From NCBI GenBank assembly GCA_905250025.1, contig CAJNOJ010000031.1, positions 248,001-312,000 of the forward strand: a stretch of DNA of 64,000 nt, in the 5' to 3' direction. Below, in pieces: positions 33,681 through 46,667 of the stretch. The stretch's first letter is position 1. Every line of letters begins with the position of its first letter. Origin of the DNA: Adineta ricciae. Its lineage: Eukaryota; Rotifera; Eurotatoria; Adinetida; Adinetidae. The position numbers and the translations under genes are program-made. The notes under the pieces are model-generated. The model was not told the origin of the DNA. It searched no databases and was given only the letters and a program-made list of their open reading frames with translations.

Positions 33681-36600
33681 ATGTTGACTGAATATGATTC
33701 CCAACAAGCTCATCATGATCACCGTCATCATCAACAGCATGATCAACGCGATTTCGATCATCAAGATCAACGAGATCAGCAACAACAACAGCCACCACGT
33801 TTAACAGGATTGGAACGTGGTCGAGCTATTCGATTGATGCGAAATGGAGACTTATATTTTCCCGGACGTTCGTTTGTTATCAATCAACGTAAATATCCTA
33901 TGCTTGACGTTTTCTTGGACGACGCATCGCAAGCATTAAACGCCAATTTCGGCGCTGTTAGATGTATTTACACCCCGAAGAATGGCACTCGATTACATGA
34001 TATATCCGAATTAGAAGATCATCAAACATATGTGGCTGCGGGAGCTGAAAAATTTAAAAGACTTCAGTAGGAAAAATATTTATTTTAACAAAGAGAATTG
34101 CGTATTCTGTTTTGTTTTTCAGATATTATGATATCGCAGAAGGTAAAAGACCTGCTATCAAAGATCGAACACCACCTAGAGTAAGTTGAGTACTTGATAT
34201 CCTATTGAATACAATAATCTTCTTTGACGTCATCAATCCTCGTATAGTAAACTATGAAGATGAATCTTATTTGAGAAGAAGTATGAAGTTAATCTTTCAT
34301 TGTTGTTTTAATCTATGCAAAGTATCAACGAGATTGCTTGAGATACGAACAAATTGAGAATTAAATTCATAAGCTATGTATTGTTGGAAAGATTCAGTGA
34401 TTAAATATCGTTCTCGACAATCGAATTGTTCTTCATGTAGTCTTGGTTCTAAATACTTTTATGTATCATTTCAGCTTCCACCTGTCCGTCGGTTTGATAT
34501 TGAAGGACGCGCATTGAAATTATCTCGGTCGGAAAATGTTATTATTTAGTAAGATTCATTTTCTTTGACTGATCCGATGAGAATCTCTTATTTTTAGCGT
34601 CTATCGAAATGGTGATCCGTTAACATTACCAGCAAAAATTCTTTTGGTCAAACCGACTTTACAAAATTGGGAATCAGTTTTGGATGAAATTACCCGAAAA
34701 GTCTCTCTCACCAGCACAGCCGTACTGAAGTATTGCTAGACATCTTATAGTTCTCTCTTAGAATGGTACTAAATTAATATTTGTTACTTTTTAGATTGTA
34801 TACAATGAATGGAGAGTTAGTAACGTCAGCACAACAGTTGGAATATGGTGGAATGTATGTTGCGGCAGGAAAAGAACGTTTCAAACGTATCGATTATCCA
34901 GATCCAAAATCTTTTAGTCCAAATTCATCACCGAAAATGTCAAGAAAATCGTAAGTTGATTAAGATAGTTTCTTTCTCTCAAATGAGCATTTCAATGAGA
35001 AGATCAGCAAACGACATGCCATATCGTATAACTTTCTTTCACCTTCGTGTAGGTCTAATCATCAATTTTCTGGGTAAGTTCTAGTAGAATACGATGTGAA
35101 ATTGACACGGCAAATATTAGTCGGTCATTCATGTCCATAGGCAAACAAAATATAGAAGAAAATCTCTTCTACTAAAAAAACAACTGTTTGATAAACATCT
35201 TTCGATTGATAAAAAGCACTTAGATATATGTAGTTCTTATTTGAATTTGAATTTGAAAAGTCAAACGACTTTGATGAAGACGAAAATGTCTCCTAAATTT
35301 TTATAGTGATTATCCGCGAATAAAATTACCTGTTCGACAAAAAAGGGTAGAAGATTATGATTATCATCCATCATCATCTAATACGCATCATACGATGCAG
35401 CAAAGGTATTATAAGGTTGAATATCTCTTTATATTCAACGATTGCATCGATGCTACTTTCTAATTTAATCAACAAATGATTGCTTTATGAAATATAAAAT
35501 TTCGAACAGAAAAACCAGACTGCAGTTATATTTACTCTTTATCTTCTTAGATTGCTTATTAACATAGTTTTGTTTATTCTTCTACCTCAAAATTCTTATC
35601 AGTTTTGTCATTCGTACACACACATACTCATAAATATTCTTTCATCTAATTTAGATATACAAAATCTGATGGAACAAATACACATACAGCAACAACAGCA
35701 AATTCGCATGGTAGTAATGAATATGGTGGACAGTAAGTTCAGTTTTGATTGTTAACTTCGACTTCACTTGAGTATTTTAAGTCGACGACCTGTTCGAGAA
35801 GAAAATGACTTTTTCAATAACAAACCACATTCAATTCGACGTGGCCCAACACAAGAAACAGATCTTGACCGAGGTTTGCCGCTAACAACATGATGAGAAA
35901 CTTGTGCGATCAAATCTTCTTCTAGATGATGGAGGTATATATAAAGGTCGTTTAAATCATCGAGAACGTGTACGGGAAATTGATGACACACGTGACACAA
36001 AAGTTGATCTACCTGTCGATTATCGAGAGATTGAAACCGTTGAAGTATGTCGGTTTTGAAATAATCTTTAATCAACCTATTTCTTTATCTGACTTTAGGA
36101 CGAAAACTATTATGGAAACACAGAAGTAGAGGATCTCTTTTTTTGTCAATGAATATTCACAGTATATTCATTACTGTCTAGAAAAATGCTCGCCGTCAGC
36201 ACCAATCGAAATCGAATCAACCCGTTGCAAATTCACGTCGACGTTCGCCACCAGTACGATCAGTAAAGGTATATAGAAAATGGACACATATCTAGTTTAG
36301 TCTACCTTCCGTTACATTAAGACACCGCCGAAGAATTATCCTCGTGAGGATAAAGACCACGATGAAGAAGATCGTAAGATCAATAAGAATAAATCTGAAA
36401 TGAACAATGGTCATCAACAACGTAGCAATAATCATAGAATGAACGGTAATGGATACGAAAATGGTAATCATCGCCGTACACCTCCTCAAATTGATGATGA
36501 TGATGATGATGAAGATAATAATCGAGACGAACAACAAATGACTCGCTTTCATCATCAACAAGAACAGTTTGCACCATCAAAGAAACAGGTAGGAATCTCA

Positions 36601-37460
36601 TATATATCGAATAACTAACTTTGTCTTTTGCTCTTTGATACTAATATCAAAGTTGAATGTTTTTCGTGTGAGTAGTGTGTGTTCAACCTTACATACTTGT
36701 TTGTAGGTTAACCAAGAGGATAAGGATCATGCTGCAACGGTTATTCAATCACATGTTCGTGGCTATTTCACACGTAAACAAACTCATCACGAAAAGCCAA
36801 ACGAATCTGAACAAGTAACTAATAATCAAGACGAACAAGAAAATACTAATGAACTAATCAATGATCATAACAAACAACAAGATACTAATCCTTTAACAGA
36901 TGAGCAACATCATGAAGAACATAACAATGACAATGAAAAACCGCACGGAGATCGTGTTTCATCACCAATGAATGAGGTGAATGCTTTTACCTTTCAAGTC
37001 ATCCTGATTATCAATAGAAAAAGAAATTCAGATATGATGGCTTTTTTGTTTTCCCTAGTCACAAAACAGTATGCTTGAATCATTAGCAACTTTAGCAGTA
37101 CAACAGGCTATAGAAGAAGCTTTGTTTATAAATAATAAGCAGATAGATGAAAATGAGATAAGGGTACCTACTTTAACCTCTTTATTGAAATTAATTAAAT
37201 CCATCAGCTACTCACCTTTTGTTTTGATTTTCGAATACTAAAGCTATTTCTTTTATATTTACAACTAAAACATTGTCAGTTATGTCTGAACTAATCTTAA
37301 CTCATGACTTATACAAATCAACACTATAAAATCGATACTCATCCAATTTTAATTCGTTATTTTTACGCTTTTAAAACTTTTTTAAATATATTTATTTTTA
37401 ACTTTGATTTCGATTTGCTTTTAGCGTCACAATGGTTACAATGATCATGACAATATCTAA
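33681..37460 (+). CDS. double doublecortin-domain protein with an IQ motif
   Basis: Microtubule-associated protein of the doublecortin superfamily. Exons: 33681-34066, 34123-34180, 34475-34548, 34598-34729, 34795-34950, 35053-35073 (microexon), 35307-35405, 35655-35732, 35782-35873, 35926-36044, 36099-36125, 36182-36268, 36322-36588, 36707-36976, 37059-37163 and 37425-37460; 668 residues with the microexon. Seen: a His/Gln/Asp-rich N-terminus, a first DCX domain (RAIRLMRNGDLYFPGRSFVI .. YVAAGAEKFKRL), a second (IYVYRNGDPLTLPAKILLV .. YVAAGKERFKRI), then a hydrophilic region of short exons rich in Arg, Asn and Asp (including six consecutive Asp), an IQ-type calmodulin motif (AATVIQSHVRGYFTRKQ), an acidic Asn/His/Gln region, and a short helical end (LESLATLAVQQAIEEALF). 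DCX domains bind tubulin; the IQ motif suggests calmodulin control. Many short exons suggest alternative splicing. The 5' end and last exon are less certain than the DCX part. Confidence 0.82.
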
Positions 37461-38519
37461 AATCTTCGTCAACATATACTTCATTAAAATACTTTCGTAA
37501 AGTGTGAAGATATTATGTATATACATCGTACTCAAACCATGATGATCACTATAAAAATCAATCGATATACGTCTAATTTTAAGAAAAAAGAATGTCACTG
37601 CGTTTTATTTGTTTTCTCTTTTCAAGCTTCTTTTACTTGCTTTTGCTTATCTTTTTTTTTCTGTCACCTAGAGACAAATATTCTTTACTGTAAGCATTAT
37701 CCAAATGGATTGATGTAGTGAATCATAATTCTGTCAGCTCATATGAAAATCATGGCTGCCATAGAAAAAAATGTTCGACTTTGTATATGCATCAAAGAAT
37801 TTCACGTAACTACGGAGCGTCATTATTGTTTAAAGTGTAATTCAAATCTATAATTGTCAAACAGCATCTTGTTTATGCAAATAACAGAAAATTAGATAGG
37901 ATTCTATGAGCAGATTTGTACGATTTTCTTTTTCTTGAACGCGAAGTACTGTATGGAAAGAATAGAACTTTACCTATATTCAAGATTTCTACATGATAAT
38001 GGTGAGTGAAATGAAATACGAAAAATATATAATTTTGAGAATAGATCGTGTAGATTAGTCATTGAATCTTATCTTCTTGTATTACTAATTGTAATCTTGT
38101 TTTGTTTTGTTTTATCTTCTTTTTGCTTCGTCTTCAAATTTATGAAAGTAGAAGACAAAGCTCGCAAACACACGAGATTTTGATATCATACAACGATAAT
38201 GATGAATCATTACTGCAACAGTTGTTGAGGTAACTATGACTTGAAATACGTGTTCTTTCACTAGTCGAAGGTTATTACTCCCATCGTTTTCTTTGCCTTC
38301 GTTCTCTTCAGTGAGAACTAAGAAGGAAAAAAGAAAAACAAGTAACACACTATTTTTTTGTCCTTCTCCTTAGATTGTTGTTGACTGAATAACGAAAGTA
38401 TATAACTACGGCATTTTATTCGATTCTATTCTCGTGGTCGTCATTTTGAAAAAATATAAACCTACTGTCAAGTATGTACTCTACGACAATCGGAAAAAAA
38501 CGATTTCACTAAGCATTAA
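37461..38519. other. intergenic doublecortin gene to arrestin-domain gene
   Basis: About 1 kb with no supported gene. It contains a TTTTG repeat (ttgttttgttttgttttat) at about 38096-38114 and short spurious frames. Confidence 0.4.
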
Positions 38520-39660
38520 ATGGGTGCAAGTGGAAGCAGTGAAGTTCAAGTGACGTTTGATCGTCCGAATTTATTCTATTTTGCTGGTGAACAGATAGTA
38601 GGCAATGTTTCATTTCAAAATACTCAAGACAGATTAACATTAGATGCAATTTTTCTTGAATGTGTTGGCGAACTTGGATATACTACACAAGAAAAACGCC
38701 ATTTTAACGATAACAATGGCCGTGCGCAAACTGAACATTATACGAAACAGCATCATATACCGTTTATACAGACTCGCATTCCTATCGCTCAACCGCAATA
38801 TGGACAAGTAATACATCTTCGAAAGGAAAAATCATCCGTAGTTTTTATTATACTTTTAGCGTGATATAACTTTGTATCGTGGTCAACATTCCTGGCCCTT
38901 TCAATTCGCTTTACCACAACATCTACCTCCGTCGTTTGTTCCATCAACAAACTCTTATCCTTATGTTAAATATTCTGTGCGTATCGTTCTTGATAAACCA
39001 TGGTATAAACCAAATGCTAAACAAGTTTATCTATTGACAATATTTCCACGTGTTAACATTCTTCACATACCTAATGGACAACATCCAGAAGCTTTTTCCA
39101 ATCAAAATCGTAAAAAAATTCGATTACAAGGATACGTCATGCGCAGTGGCGTTGTTCCAGGTGACAAATTATCTATTCACATTGATCTTCATAATCCTAA
39201 ACGATCAGAAATTAAAAAGATTGAAGTTATACTAATGCAACATCGACAAGTGGTTCGAAGTTCTCATTCAGAAATTATATTTCGTACAGATTTACCGAAT
39301 TTTCAAGAGTTTAATGGAATTGAATTACAACGAACATTTGACATTCCTATACCTTCTGTATATTTATCGCCTACTTACACATATGTATCGCAAAGTCATC
39401 CGTTACCTCTTGGTGTGTCCGTTCGTTATGAGTTGATACTCGATGTAAAAGTTCGTGGATTATTTACAGACTTCAAGTTAAATGTACCGATAACTGTTGG
39501 AACAGAGCCAGTAAGTCTGGAACTGCAACAACAACAGCAGCTGAATTATCAACAGCCTGTGAACGCTCCAGTACAGATGCCCATAGCTAGTGCTCCTCTA
39601 TGTGACTATGATGAACCACCACCAAGTTACGAAACCGTAGTGACTGATCATAAAATGTAA
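38520..39660 (+). CDS. arrestin-domain-containing protein (alpha-arrestin) with PPxY motif
   Basis: Alpha-arrestin adaptor that, by family, recruits Nedd4-type ubiquitin ligases to membrane cargo. Two exons, 38520-38807 and 38860-39660, give 362 residues. Seen: N-terminal arrestin fold (VTFDRPNLFYFAGEQIVGNV), the typical GQHSWPFQFALPQHLPPSF block, C-terminal arrestin fold (IRLQGYVMRSGVVPGDKLSI .. VRYELILDVKVRG), a Gln-rich stretch, and a tail with PPPSYE, which contains the PPxY WW-ligand. Alpha-arrestins often have two PPxY motifs; only one is evident here. The sequence starts MGASGSS, so Gly2 could be N-myristoylated (inference). Confidence 0.92.
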
Positions 39661-39858
39661 TAAATCTTTTGACCTTTTTGTTTCTTTCATCTCAAACTTA
39701 TGTCACCAAATAAATCTTCCTAATTTAAATAGCTAAAAGCAGGTAATAAATAATGCCAAAACAAGCGCGAAACAAATGTTTTGCCGTATATATATCGACT
39801 GTATACGTTAATGCTTGAATCCGACTGAACGTTATTTATCCGTAACACTGAGTGAGTG
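39661..39858. other. arrestin gene 3' flank
   Basis: Short AT-rich flank with AATAAA-like sites near 39709. No gene seen. Confidence 0.3.
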
Positions 39859-40460
39859 TCAGAGTAATATCATGCAATAAATGTTTCGTGCTACTGAGTC
39901 GTATCGGCCGACGTATAAGGTGCATAGCCATTTCGGACAAGAAGAGGTGACGTGTTCGATTGTTTCCTCCACGCTATTGCACTTTCTGCAGTTGAGGCTT
40001 CTGTTCTATTCTACACAGATTTGGTGGACTATTGTTAGCAAGCATCCTTCTAGCACTGTGAGGGCATTCCATGCTCCTACCGACGATAGACGGCCTTCTT
40101 GCATTCAGAAAAACGACACGGTGAAGTCACTGTCTTGAGGACTCGCTCTGTTAGTTTCATGTTTTTCCATTCATAACGCCGTTTCGTGTGTGTTGTTGAC
40201 CTCTTACATCTTAGCTGTTATATACTGAGGTAGTTTCTTCGCCTCACAGAAACGTACTTCATCCACGAAGACTGCGGGTATTTTCATGTCTTCTTCGACT
40301 TGCATGTTGTATGACTTTAATATAGCTTGCGCTTCTCCCAATATACTTTTTTTTTCCTGTTCATCATCTTTTCAAAAAGGCTCAGCGACGACTTCAGGCC
40401 TGCTCGTATACATACCCATGGCAAAGCTGTATGACCGGATCCGTTAAAATACCCGTGAAT
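39859..40460 (-). mobile_element. degraded non-LTR (LINE-type) retrotransposon 3' fragment
   Basis: Reading the minus strand from 39993 to 39857 gives CRKCNSVEETIEHVTSSCP, then W, Y, R-Y-D-S-V-A and R-N-I-Y before a stop. This matches the C-terminal zinc-knuckle region (CRxC..EETIxHxxSxCP...Y..RHDxVAxxIY) that follows reverse transcriptase in many LINE elements. Upstream on the same strand, fragments such as LTERVLKT and WMQEGRLSS fall in different frames with stops between them, so the copy is broken and lacks its catalytic domain here. The patch (to about 40460) is visibly richer in G+C than its surroundings. The exact upstream limit and target-site duplication were not found. Confidence 0.65.
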
Positions 40461-43445
40461 TCCTGTAGTCTTCATAACAACACTCATAATCTAGGGAAAT
40501 CTTTGTATTTTTAAGCAAATTATATACACATGAGAAACTACTAATAATCGAAGTAAATGAACACAAACAAGCCTATTAGTTCTGACTAATTCATCATATT
40601 AACTTGTCTGAAATTAGCACAACTCTAGCAACTAATACAGAACGTACTTCACCAACATAATTAGTATTAAAAGATTCTTGTAAATTGCAGGTGTAAACGT
40701 GAGATAGTATTCTATCGAGGTCGGCATGTCTATAGAAAAAACAACATTGAAAAAATGATTCATTCGTATCACAAAATGACCAATTTATCTTGATTTATTA
40801 TCATCGTCGTTTCATCATTTTCTGTCATATAAAAAGCGAGTACTTCAAGCTACTTTCGCTTCCTTTGATACTTCTCTACTAGAATTAAGTTTTTTTGCTA
40901 TCCGTTGCATCTTCGAATTTATTTGATCTTTATTTTTCATCTATATACATCTACTATTTCGGTTATGTTCAATTTCATAATTCTCCACTGTTTAACGTTC
41001 GTCGAAGTCTCTTAGTACGTAAATAGAAATAAGATGTATAGCGATAATCTATAAGAACACACACATGGAGTTGAATCTTGATTAACATATTTTTCAATAT
41101 CGTGCAGGAACACAAAAGGAAAGTAGATTTAAGACTGAGCAAAGTAATAAGTATTCCGGTTTAGTACATGGAACTTCTATATTTATATTCATGCGCTTCT
41201 ATTTTTCAGCAATGTCAGTACATTTTGCTCCAATGACAATACACATCAGTCATTCAATTCAATTACAACTGCAGCATATATTTTAGAACATTATCGGCGT
41301 CATGTTCATTGAGAATAAGAATATCAAAACCATTCCTGAATCAATCTTTTATTTGTTTGTGTCAAAAATGCATTGTAACGCGCGATGCAAACAAAGATTC
41401 AAGCAGAAAAAAGAAACAATAGACACATTTTGATTATTTCGCATTTGTCTATTTGCTTTATTGTAGATAAAGTAACAATACCTATGCATTTAAAGAATCT
41501 AGTGAAAAATTTATCGATATAGAAAGGTCGAAGGTGACTAATTATTGTACGATGGCAAAGAGGAAATATTGTTAATTATAAAGATAATAGGAGATGAGAA
41601 GAGACAGTTGGACTAAAGAAACTAATTCTCTCTCTGTCTAGCTCTTAGGGAATTTTGTAGAGAAAGATAAAAATCACAGAATGCATCCAAGTTCAGTAAA
41701 CTGAGAATACATCATTCTTTTCAGTTTTTTTTTCTTATTATTATGTGACTCTCGTTTTATCATCACTGGAAGAAAGCGAGAAGGAATAGAACGGCCGAAA
41801 GAAAAACGGAGAGAGAGAGAGACAGAGAAAAAAAATGCAGACTGAATACGACAGACTCATGTGAACAAATGTCTTACTAGATGGAGTGAGCCGACAATAG
41901 AAGCATAAAGAAAAACAAGAGCAGAGAAAGACGAGAAACGAAGAACGACTACAAAATAAAAAGACGAATGAAAATAAGAAAAATATGATAGAGATAGAAC
42001 ACAGCAGCTGTGTATATTTTGCTACAATTTGGAGATGTATGTAATTTGTTAGTATTAGATGAAATTGACTCGATTCGTGGCAGGGGTGGAAGGATTACTA
42101 ATATCAGTTAATGGATCAGAGGAAAAGAGAAAATCGGAAAATGTGTCAAGTATATTCTTAAACAAATGAGATCCTATTGGTTAGTCAATCATAATTAGTC
42201 TATTTTATGAGAAATATATTCTAGTGACGATTCTTCTTCTTCTTTCTGAATTCGATTATTTACTACTCACTTTTTCTCACTATCCGTTTGTTTTATTTTG
42301 TTACTGTCTATTCTGATTGGTAAGAACAACTTCTGTCATATTCGATACTAATGATGTATCATTATTGTCATTACATTGATTATTATTAATCAAAATATTT
42401 CTTTTTTTTTTCTTGATTAACATGATCTTTTCCAAGAGAAATGCTTTCTTTAACAGATCTCTTGTCTATATAGTAGGAAAAAACAGCGGATAAATATTGA
42501 ATTACAAAATAAATTAGAAAATAATATATGTAGGTGATTTTCAAGCTCGTTTCACGGATGTGTACGTAATTATCTCTCTATTTAATTCTTTTTACTACAC
42601 ACATAAGTAAAGAGTTCAGTTCTCCATTAATGAAAGTTGTTTCTAAGCGTTGTTTTGAAAAATATCTCGAAGAATGTCTATGTCAAGTAGATGCATAAAT
42701 AGAACGATAAGTAAATACAGAAAACTATTCTTATAAGTTAATTTTTATCGATCTCTTCTCGAAACATTCGCATACTAAGTGTTTGTTCAATTGTATAGAA
42801 CTTGTTAATTAAGGTCGTTATTTAATGACAATCGTTCTCAATTTAATTGAAACAAAAAATGCATACTTGTATTACTGTATTCATAATACTGACGCTTTAA
42901 TGAAATTGACAAATATCTATTGATCCTTTTTCATTGATATATATATATATATATTTTGTGCTAACTTTTTTTCTTTCTTTGCTGTGGTGCATCACCACAA
43001 TTATAGAAAGATGACAACATACAACAACAATAGTAGTAACAACAAGAACGATTCGCCGCTACCGTCGTTGGTTTCGTCGTTTAATCATCGTCGTTTTGTC
43101 TCGTTCGGGCCTATGGCTTCTCCGATCGATGCTGCTGCTGCTACTACTATCGTCTTCTCGTCTTTTTCATCATTCTCAATGTTCCAGTCATATCATTATT
43201 ACTGCTACTACTAGTCCTTCTATCATTCACAATTCCTGTCCGCCTCTTCTTTATTTCTCCTTCGAAAAAACCGCGTATCAATATTCTCTTTCCAAGTCAA
43301 CGTAGAATCTTTATATAACTATCGATGATAGTCAATTAGATAATGTATTTTGTTCCACTTTATCGTCACTATCATTCAACAACAACTCTGAGCTTGTAAA
43401 CATATCGCAAAAAATATCAAAGATTATTGTTACTATACAAAGATT
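40461..43445. other. gene-free tract upstream of the globin gene
   Basis: AT-rich, with a purine-rich stretch at about 41770-41960 and an (AT)n run near 42940-42956. At 43010-43210 there are short CAA, CGT and GCT triplet runs inside an open frame of very biased composition (runs of Asn, Ala, Ser, Tyr). It may be part of the globin 5' UTR and is not called as a gene. It should include the globin promoter. Confidence 0.4.
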
Positions 43446-45201
43446 ATGGGTTGTAGTCAGGCGAAAATCGAACCAGAATCCTTGACACCTGACGATGCAA
43501 GAATTATTAGAGAAACATGGAAAATGGTAGGCCGAGAAGCCTATGGTGAATATGGCCAAAGGCTTATGTTAAGGTAAGTTATCTGTATAAAAGATATTTA
43601 CATAGTAGTCAATTATATTCTTTTCAATTAAAATGAAATTATTATTTAAAAAATGATTTATTATTTTTTACTTTCTACATCTCTATGTATATATATATAT
43701 ATATACTTTATAGTTCGATGACGAAAAATAGAGAATAGAATGAGAATGAATGAATGAATGAATCAATAATTATTTCTTATTTGTTGTCACGAGTAGAAAC
43801 TAGAATATTAACACATTCATACTTATTTTCTACTTTTCTTTCTTTCATTTCTTCTTTGTGTTGTTTTTTTTTCTCTGTCGATCTTGTTAGTATATGACAT
43901 CTGAACATGCACATAAAAACATTTACTACGATGATCAATAGATCGAAGAATAAAAATTGATTTCTTTAGTGCATGCGACATATACTCACACACGTCAACG
44001 AAATATTCAATCAGCTTTCTATACGTTTACCGTTTCATTTTATCTAATCATGAATGGAAAAGAACCATCGATAGTTAGTTATGCCGTACACATTCTTTTC
44101 TTTTTTCCCGTAACTCTGCTTATTGTCTAACACTTGTGAATATACTATTCATCATAGTGATGGAAATAAGAATGATAACAAGCAAGTTACAATCATTATT
44201 ATCGATTTCGTTCGGTTGATCAACACTTATCCCATTTTTGTCAATATCGAGCTATCCAATTCTTTTCTCTCTCTCTCTCTCTCTCTCTCTCGTTCTTTTA
44301 GCCTGCATATATATTACAAATAAATGTGCGTCATGTGCAACAGCTGAGAACTAATATCATGCAGATTAATTCACACTTCGCGCGCCATCGAACATATGTA
44401 GTTGTATCTTTTCTTTCTCATTGTGTTTCTGAAAAGCTTTTCGCCTTCATATAATAAACAATAAGAATAAGAGAAAAAAGACATATAAACACAGAAGTAA
44501 ACGATTATATTCAGATTTATAATTGATTCATATTATTTGCAAATAAAATAAAGCATAATAAATCATGATTGACATTGAAAAGAAAGGTCAATCGCTTGCT
44601 GCCTGGGGTGATACAACATCAAAATGATTTATAAATTACTAGCGTACGACAGACCATTTTAAGTTAGCTCAATTAGAGATAATTTCTTTCAATAAATGAA
44701 ACGAAGAAAACAAAATATTATTTTATTCATAGAATTTTCCAAAAATGTCCAGATATAAAAGCACTTTGGCAGAATCCCCGAATTATGAACGCAACCAATG
44801 CAGCTACCACATCTGGTGGTGATGAAGCAGACGCGCCTAATACGGCAAATCGATGGAAGATGGATTTACGAAATCATGGTTCCAAATTTTTCAATTCCCT
44901 AGACGATTTAATTAATGTGGTTGATAAACCGGACGAATTGTTTAAAATGTTACATGACATTGGCCTTCACCACAAAGGTTATGAAGTCAAATCAGAACAT
45001 ATTCAAGTATGCGAGATTCTTTTCTATCTACTCGTTATCTTAATTATAATTTCAATGTAGGCTATTGTTGACGGTCTCAATCATACGATGGAATTTGGTC
45101 TACGAGACAAGTGGACGGACGCTCGACAAAAATCCTTTGGAAGATTGATTAATATAATTGTTGCACGTACAAACAGAGCATTAACTGGTGATGAAAAATA
45201 A
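43446..45201 (+). CDS. globin with dual-acylation N-terminus (globin-X-like)
   Basis: Single-domain heme globin. Exons 43446-43573, 44733-45006 and 45061-45201 give 180 residues. The introns fall at the ancestral globin sites: the first after RLML in helix B (phase 2, B12.2-like), the second before AIVDG (phase 0, G7.0-like). Seen: MGCSQAK at the start (Gly2 for myristoylation, Cys3 for palmitoylation, as in membrane-bound globin X), helix A (LTPDDARIIRETWKMV), an extended Ala/Thr/Asp-rich CD/D region (NATNAATTSGGDEADAPN), the distal His in LRNHGSKFFNSLDDLI (E7), and the proximal His in IGLHHKGYEV (F8). At CD1, where globins almost always have Phe, the residue is Trp (CPDIKALWQNP, codon 44767-44769). 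By family it could act in O2/NO chemistry or redox signalling at a membrane. The 1159-base first intron is far longer than others in the window. Confidence 0.9.
44267..44291. repeat. (CT)12 microsatellite in globin intron 1
   Basis: A perfect CT dinucleotide run of about 25 bases inside the long first intron of the globin gene. Confidence 0.9.
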
Positions 45202-46667
45202 CATGTTAGCTAGTTCTTGCTTTTTCCTCTTTCAATGTTATTGGCTTCTCCGTCCGCTTGTTACTTCTTAAACATGCGTCAAAACAAGATACCTAGCGTA
45301 TAAATCACATCTTGAACACCAACAAGTTTCACGTCCGGTGAACGATTTAAATAAAAACCGAAAGAAATAATACTAGCGGCTAAATATTTACGAAGTCATT
45401 AGATATAATCATGTGCAACAAGAAATAACCTGCTGGTCAGGTAGCGAAGTCAATCTTTTGTCAAATCTTATTTATTCATTATTTCTACTTTATTTGAAAT
45501 TTCTTCTTTCTGTGCATTATCTTCACAAGTCATTCTTTTGCTTTATCTCTTTTGTCGTCGTTGTCATTTTGAGTGCCTTTTGTATTCTTCGATTTCTGTT
45601 TGCTTCTTTGTATTTATTTTTAAACAAAATCATTGAAAAAAAAACATTTCTGCGAACGTAAAACAAATATACGAACAGCGTCTTCTTTTGCTAATATCAA
45701 TTCTAAATAAAACTTTGTATTAACTTTTTTTTGTCATACATTTTCTTAATTAACTATTCATTTTGAATAAGATATTTCACTTCAAAAAGAATGTTCTTAA
45801 TAAACACCTTTCAAAGAATGCGCAAGGGCACTTTCATGTCTCCTACATGCACTTGAGTACAACAGATCTTTCTCATAAGTGAGAACTATGATGTCAAAGA
45901 AAATTTACTGTTAAATTCAGTGAATTATAATTAAAAGGCATTATGCACGTTAGTATTGCGTTGTTCAAAACAAAATCAAGGAGCAAATATATTAACCATG
46001 AAAGAGAGTGAATAGTTAAGTGCGTAAGATATGTCACATATTACTTCTCTAACACCTATATATAAACAAATAAACTTACGATTTGCAATTGGCATCATCA
46101 TGTCATTCACAATACGGTACACAAGGTTTAACACGATTGATTCGAAAGAATTGTAATGAAATTGAACAACAAATAGAGAGATTTTCGCATTGGATTTTGA
46201 ATGACTTCTAAGAGGAATGATTTTCTAAACAACAGTTAGTTTCTGTTTATAAGTAACCATAGTTTTCGCCCTACATTGCATATAGAGACGACAGATGCAG
46301 AAATTGAGTGTATTCCTGTTTGTATGTTGTATTGCTTTCAGACATGCAAAGTTCTTTCTATAGATATTTTGCAATCACCATCGGGGCACATCCAGTAGTG
46401 CAAGATTAAGTAAATACTCTACGATGATGACGTCAAATTTGCTCTATTCTATGACTGAAAACAAAAACAATAAAGACTGGCTTTTTTTTCTGGATGACAT
46501 ATTTGCACTGGATCGACACTTTCGAATGTTGTCTTATGACGCACATAAACAAAAGAAGTTTGAAAGTTCTTAAAATTGATATAAAATGCCACATGTCAGA
46601 TGAGCATCAAATGTTTATTATTTACAAGACAAAGAAAAGAGAAAAAAGAAAGAAAGAAAAAAATAGT
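45202..46667. other. convergent intergenic, globin / FAM124
   Basis: About 1.5 kb between two gene 3' ends. Poly-T runs and AATAAA-like signals (for example near 45706) are present. No supported gene was seen. Confidence 0.35.

Noticed and set aside
43010-43215. Open frame rich in Asn, Ser, Ala and Tyr upstream of the globin.
   Set aside because: Triplet-repeat composition with no conserved features; more likely 5' UTR or intergenic low-complexity DNA.
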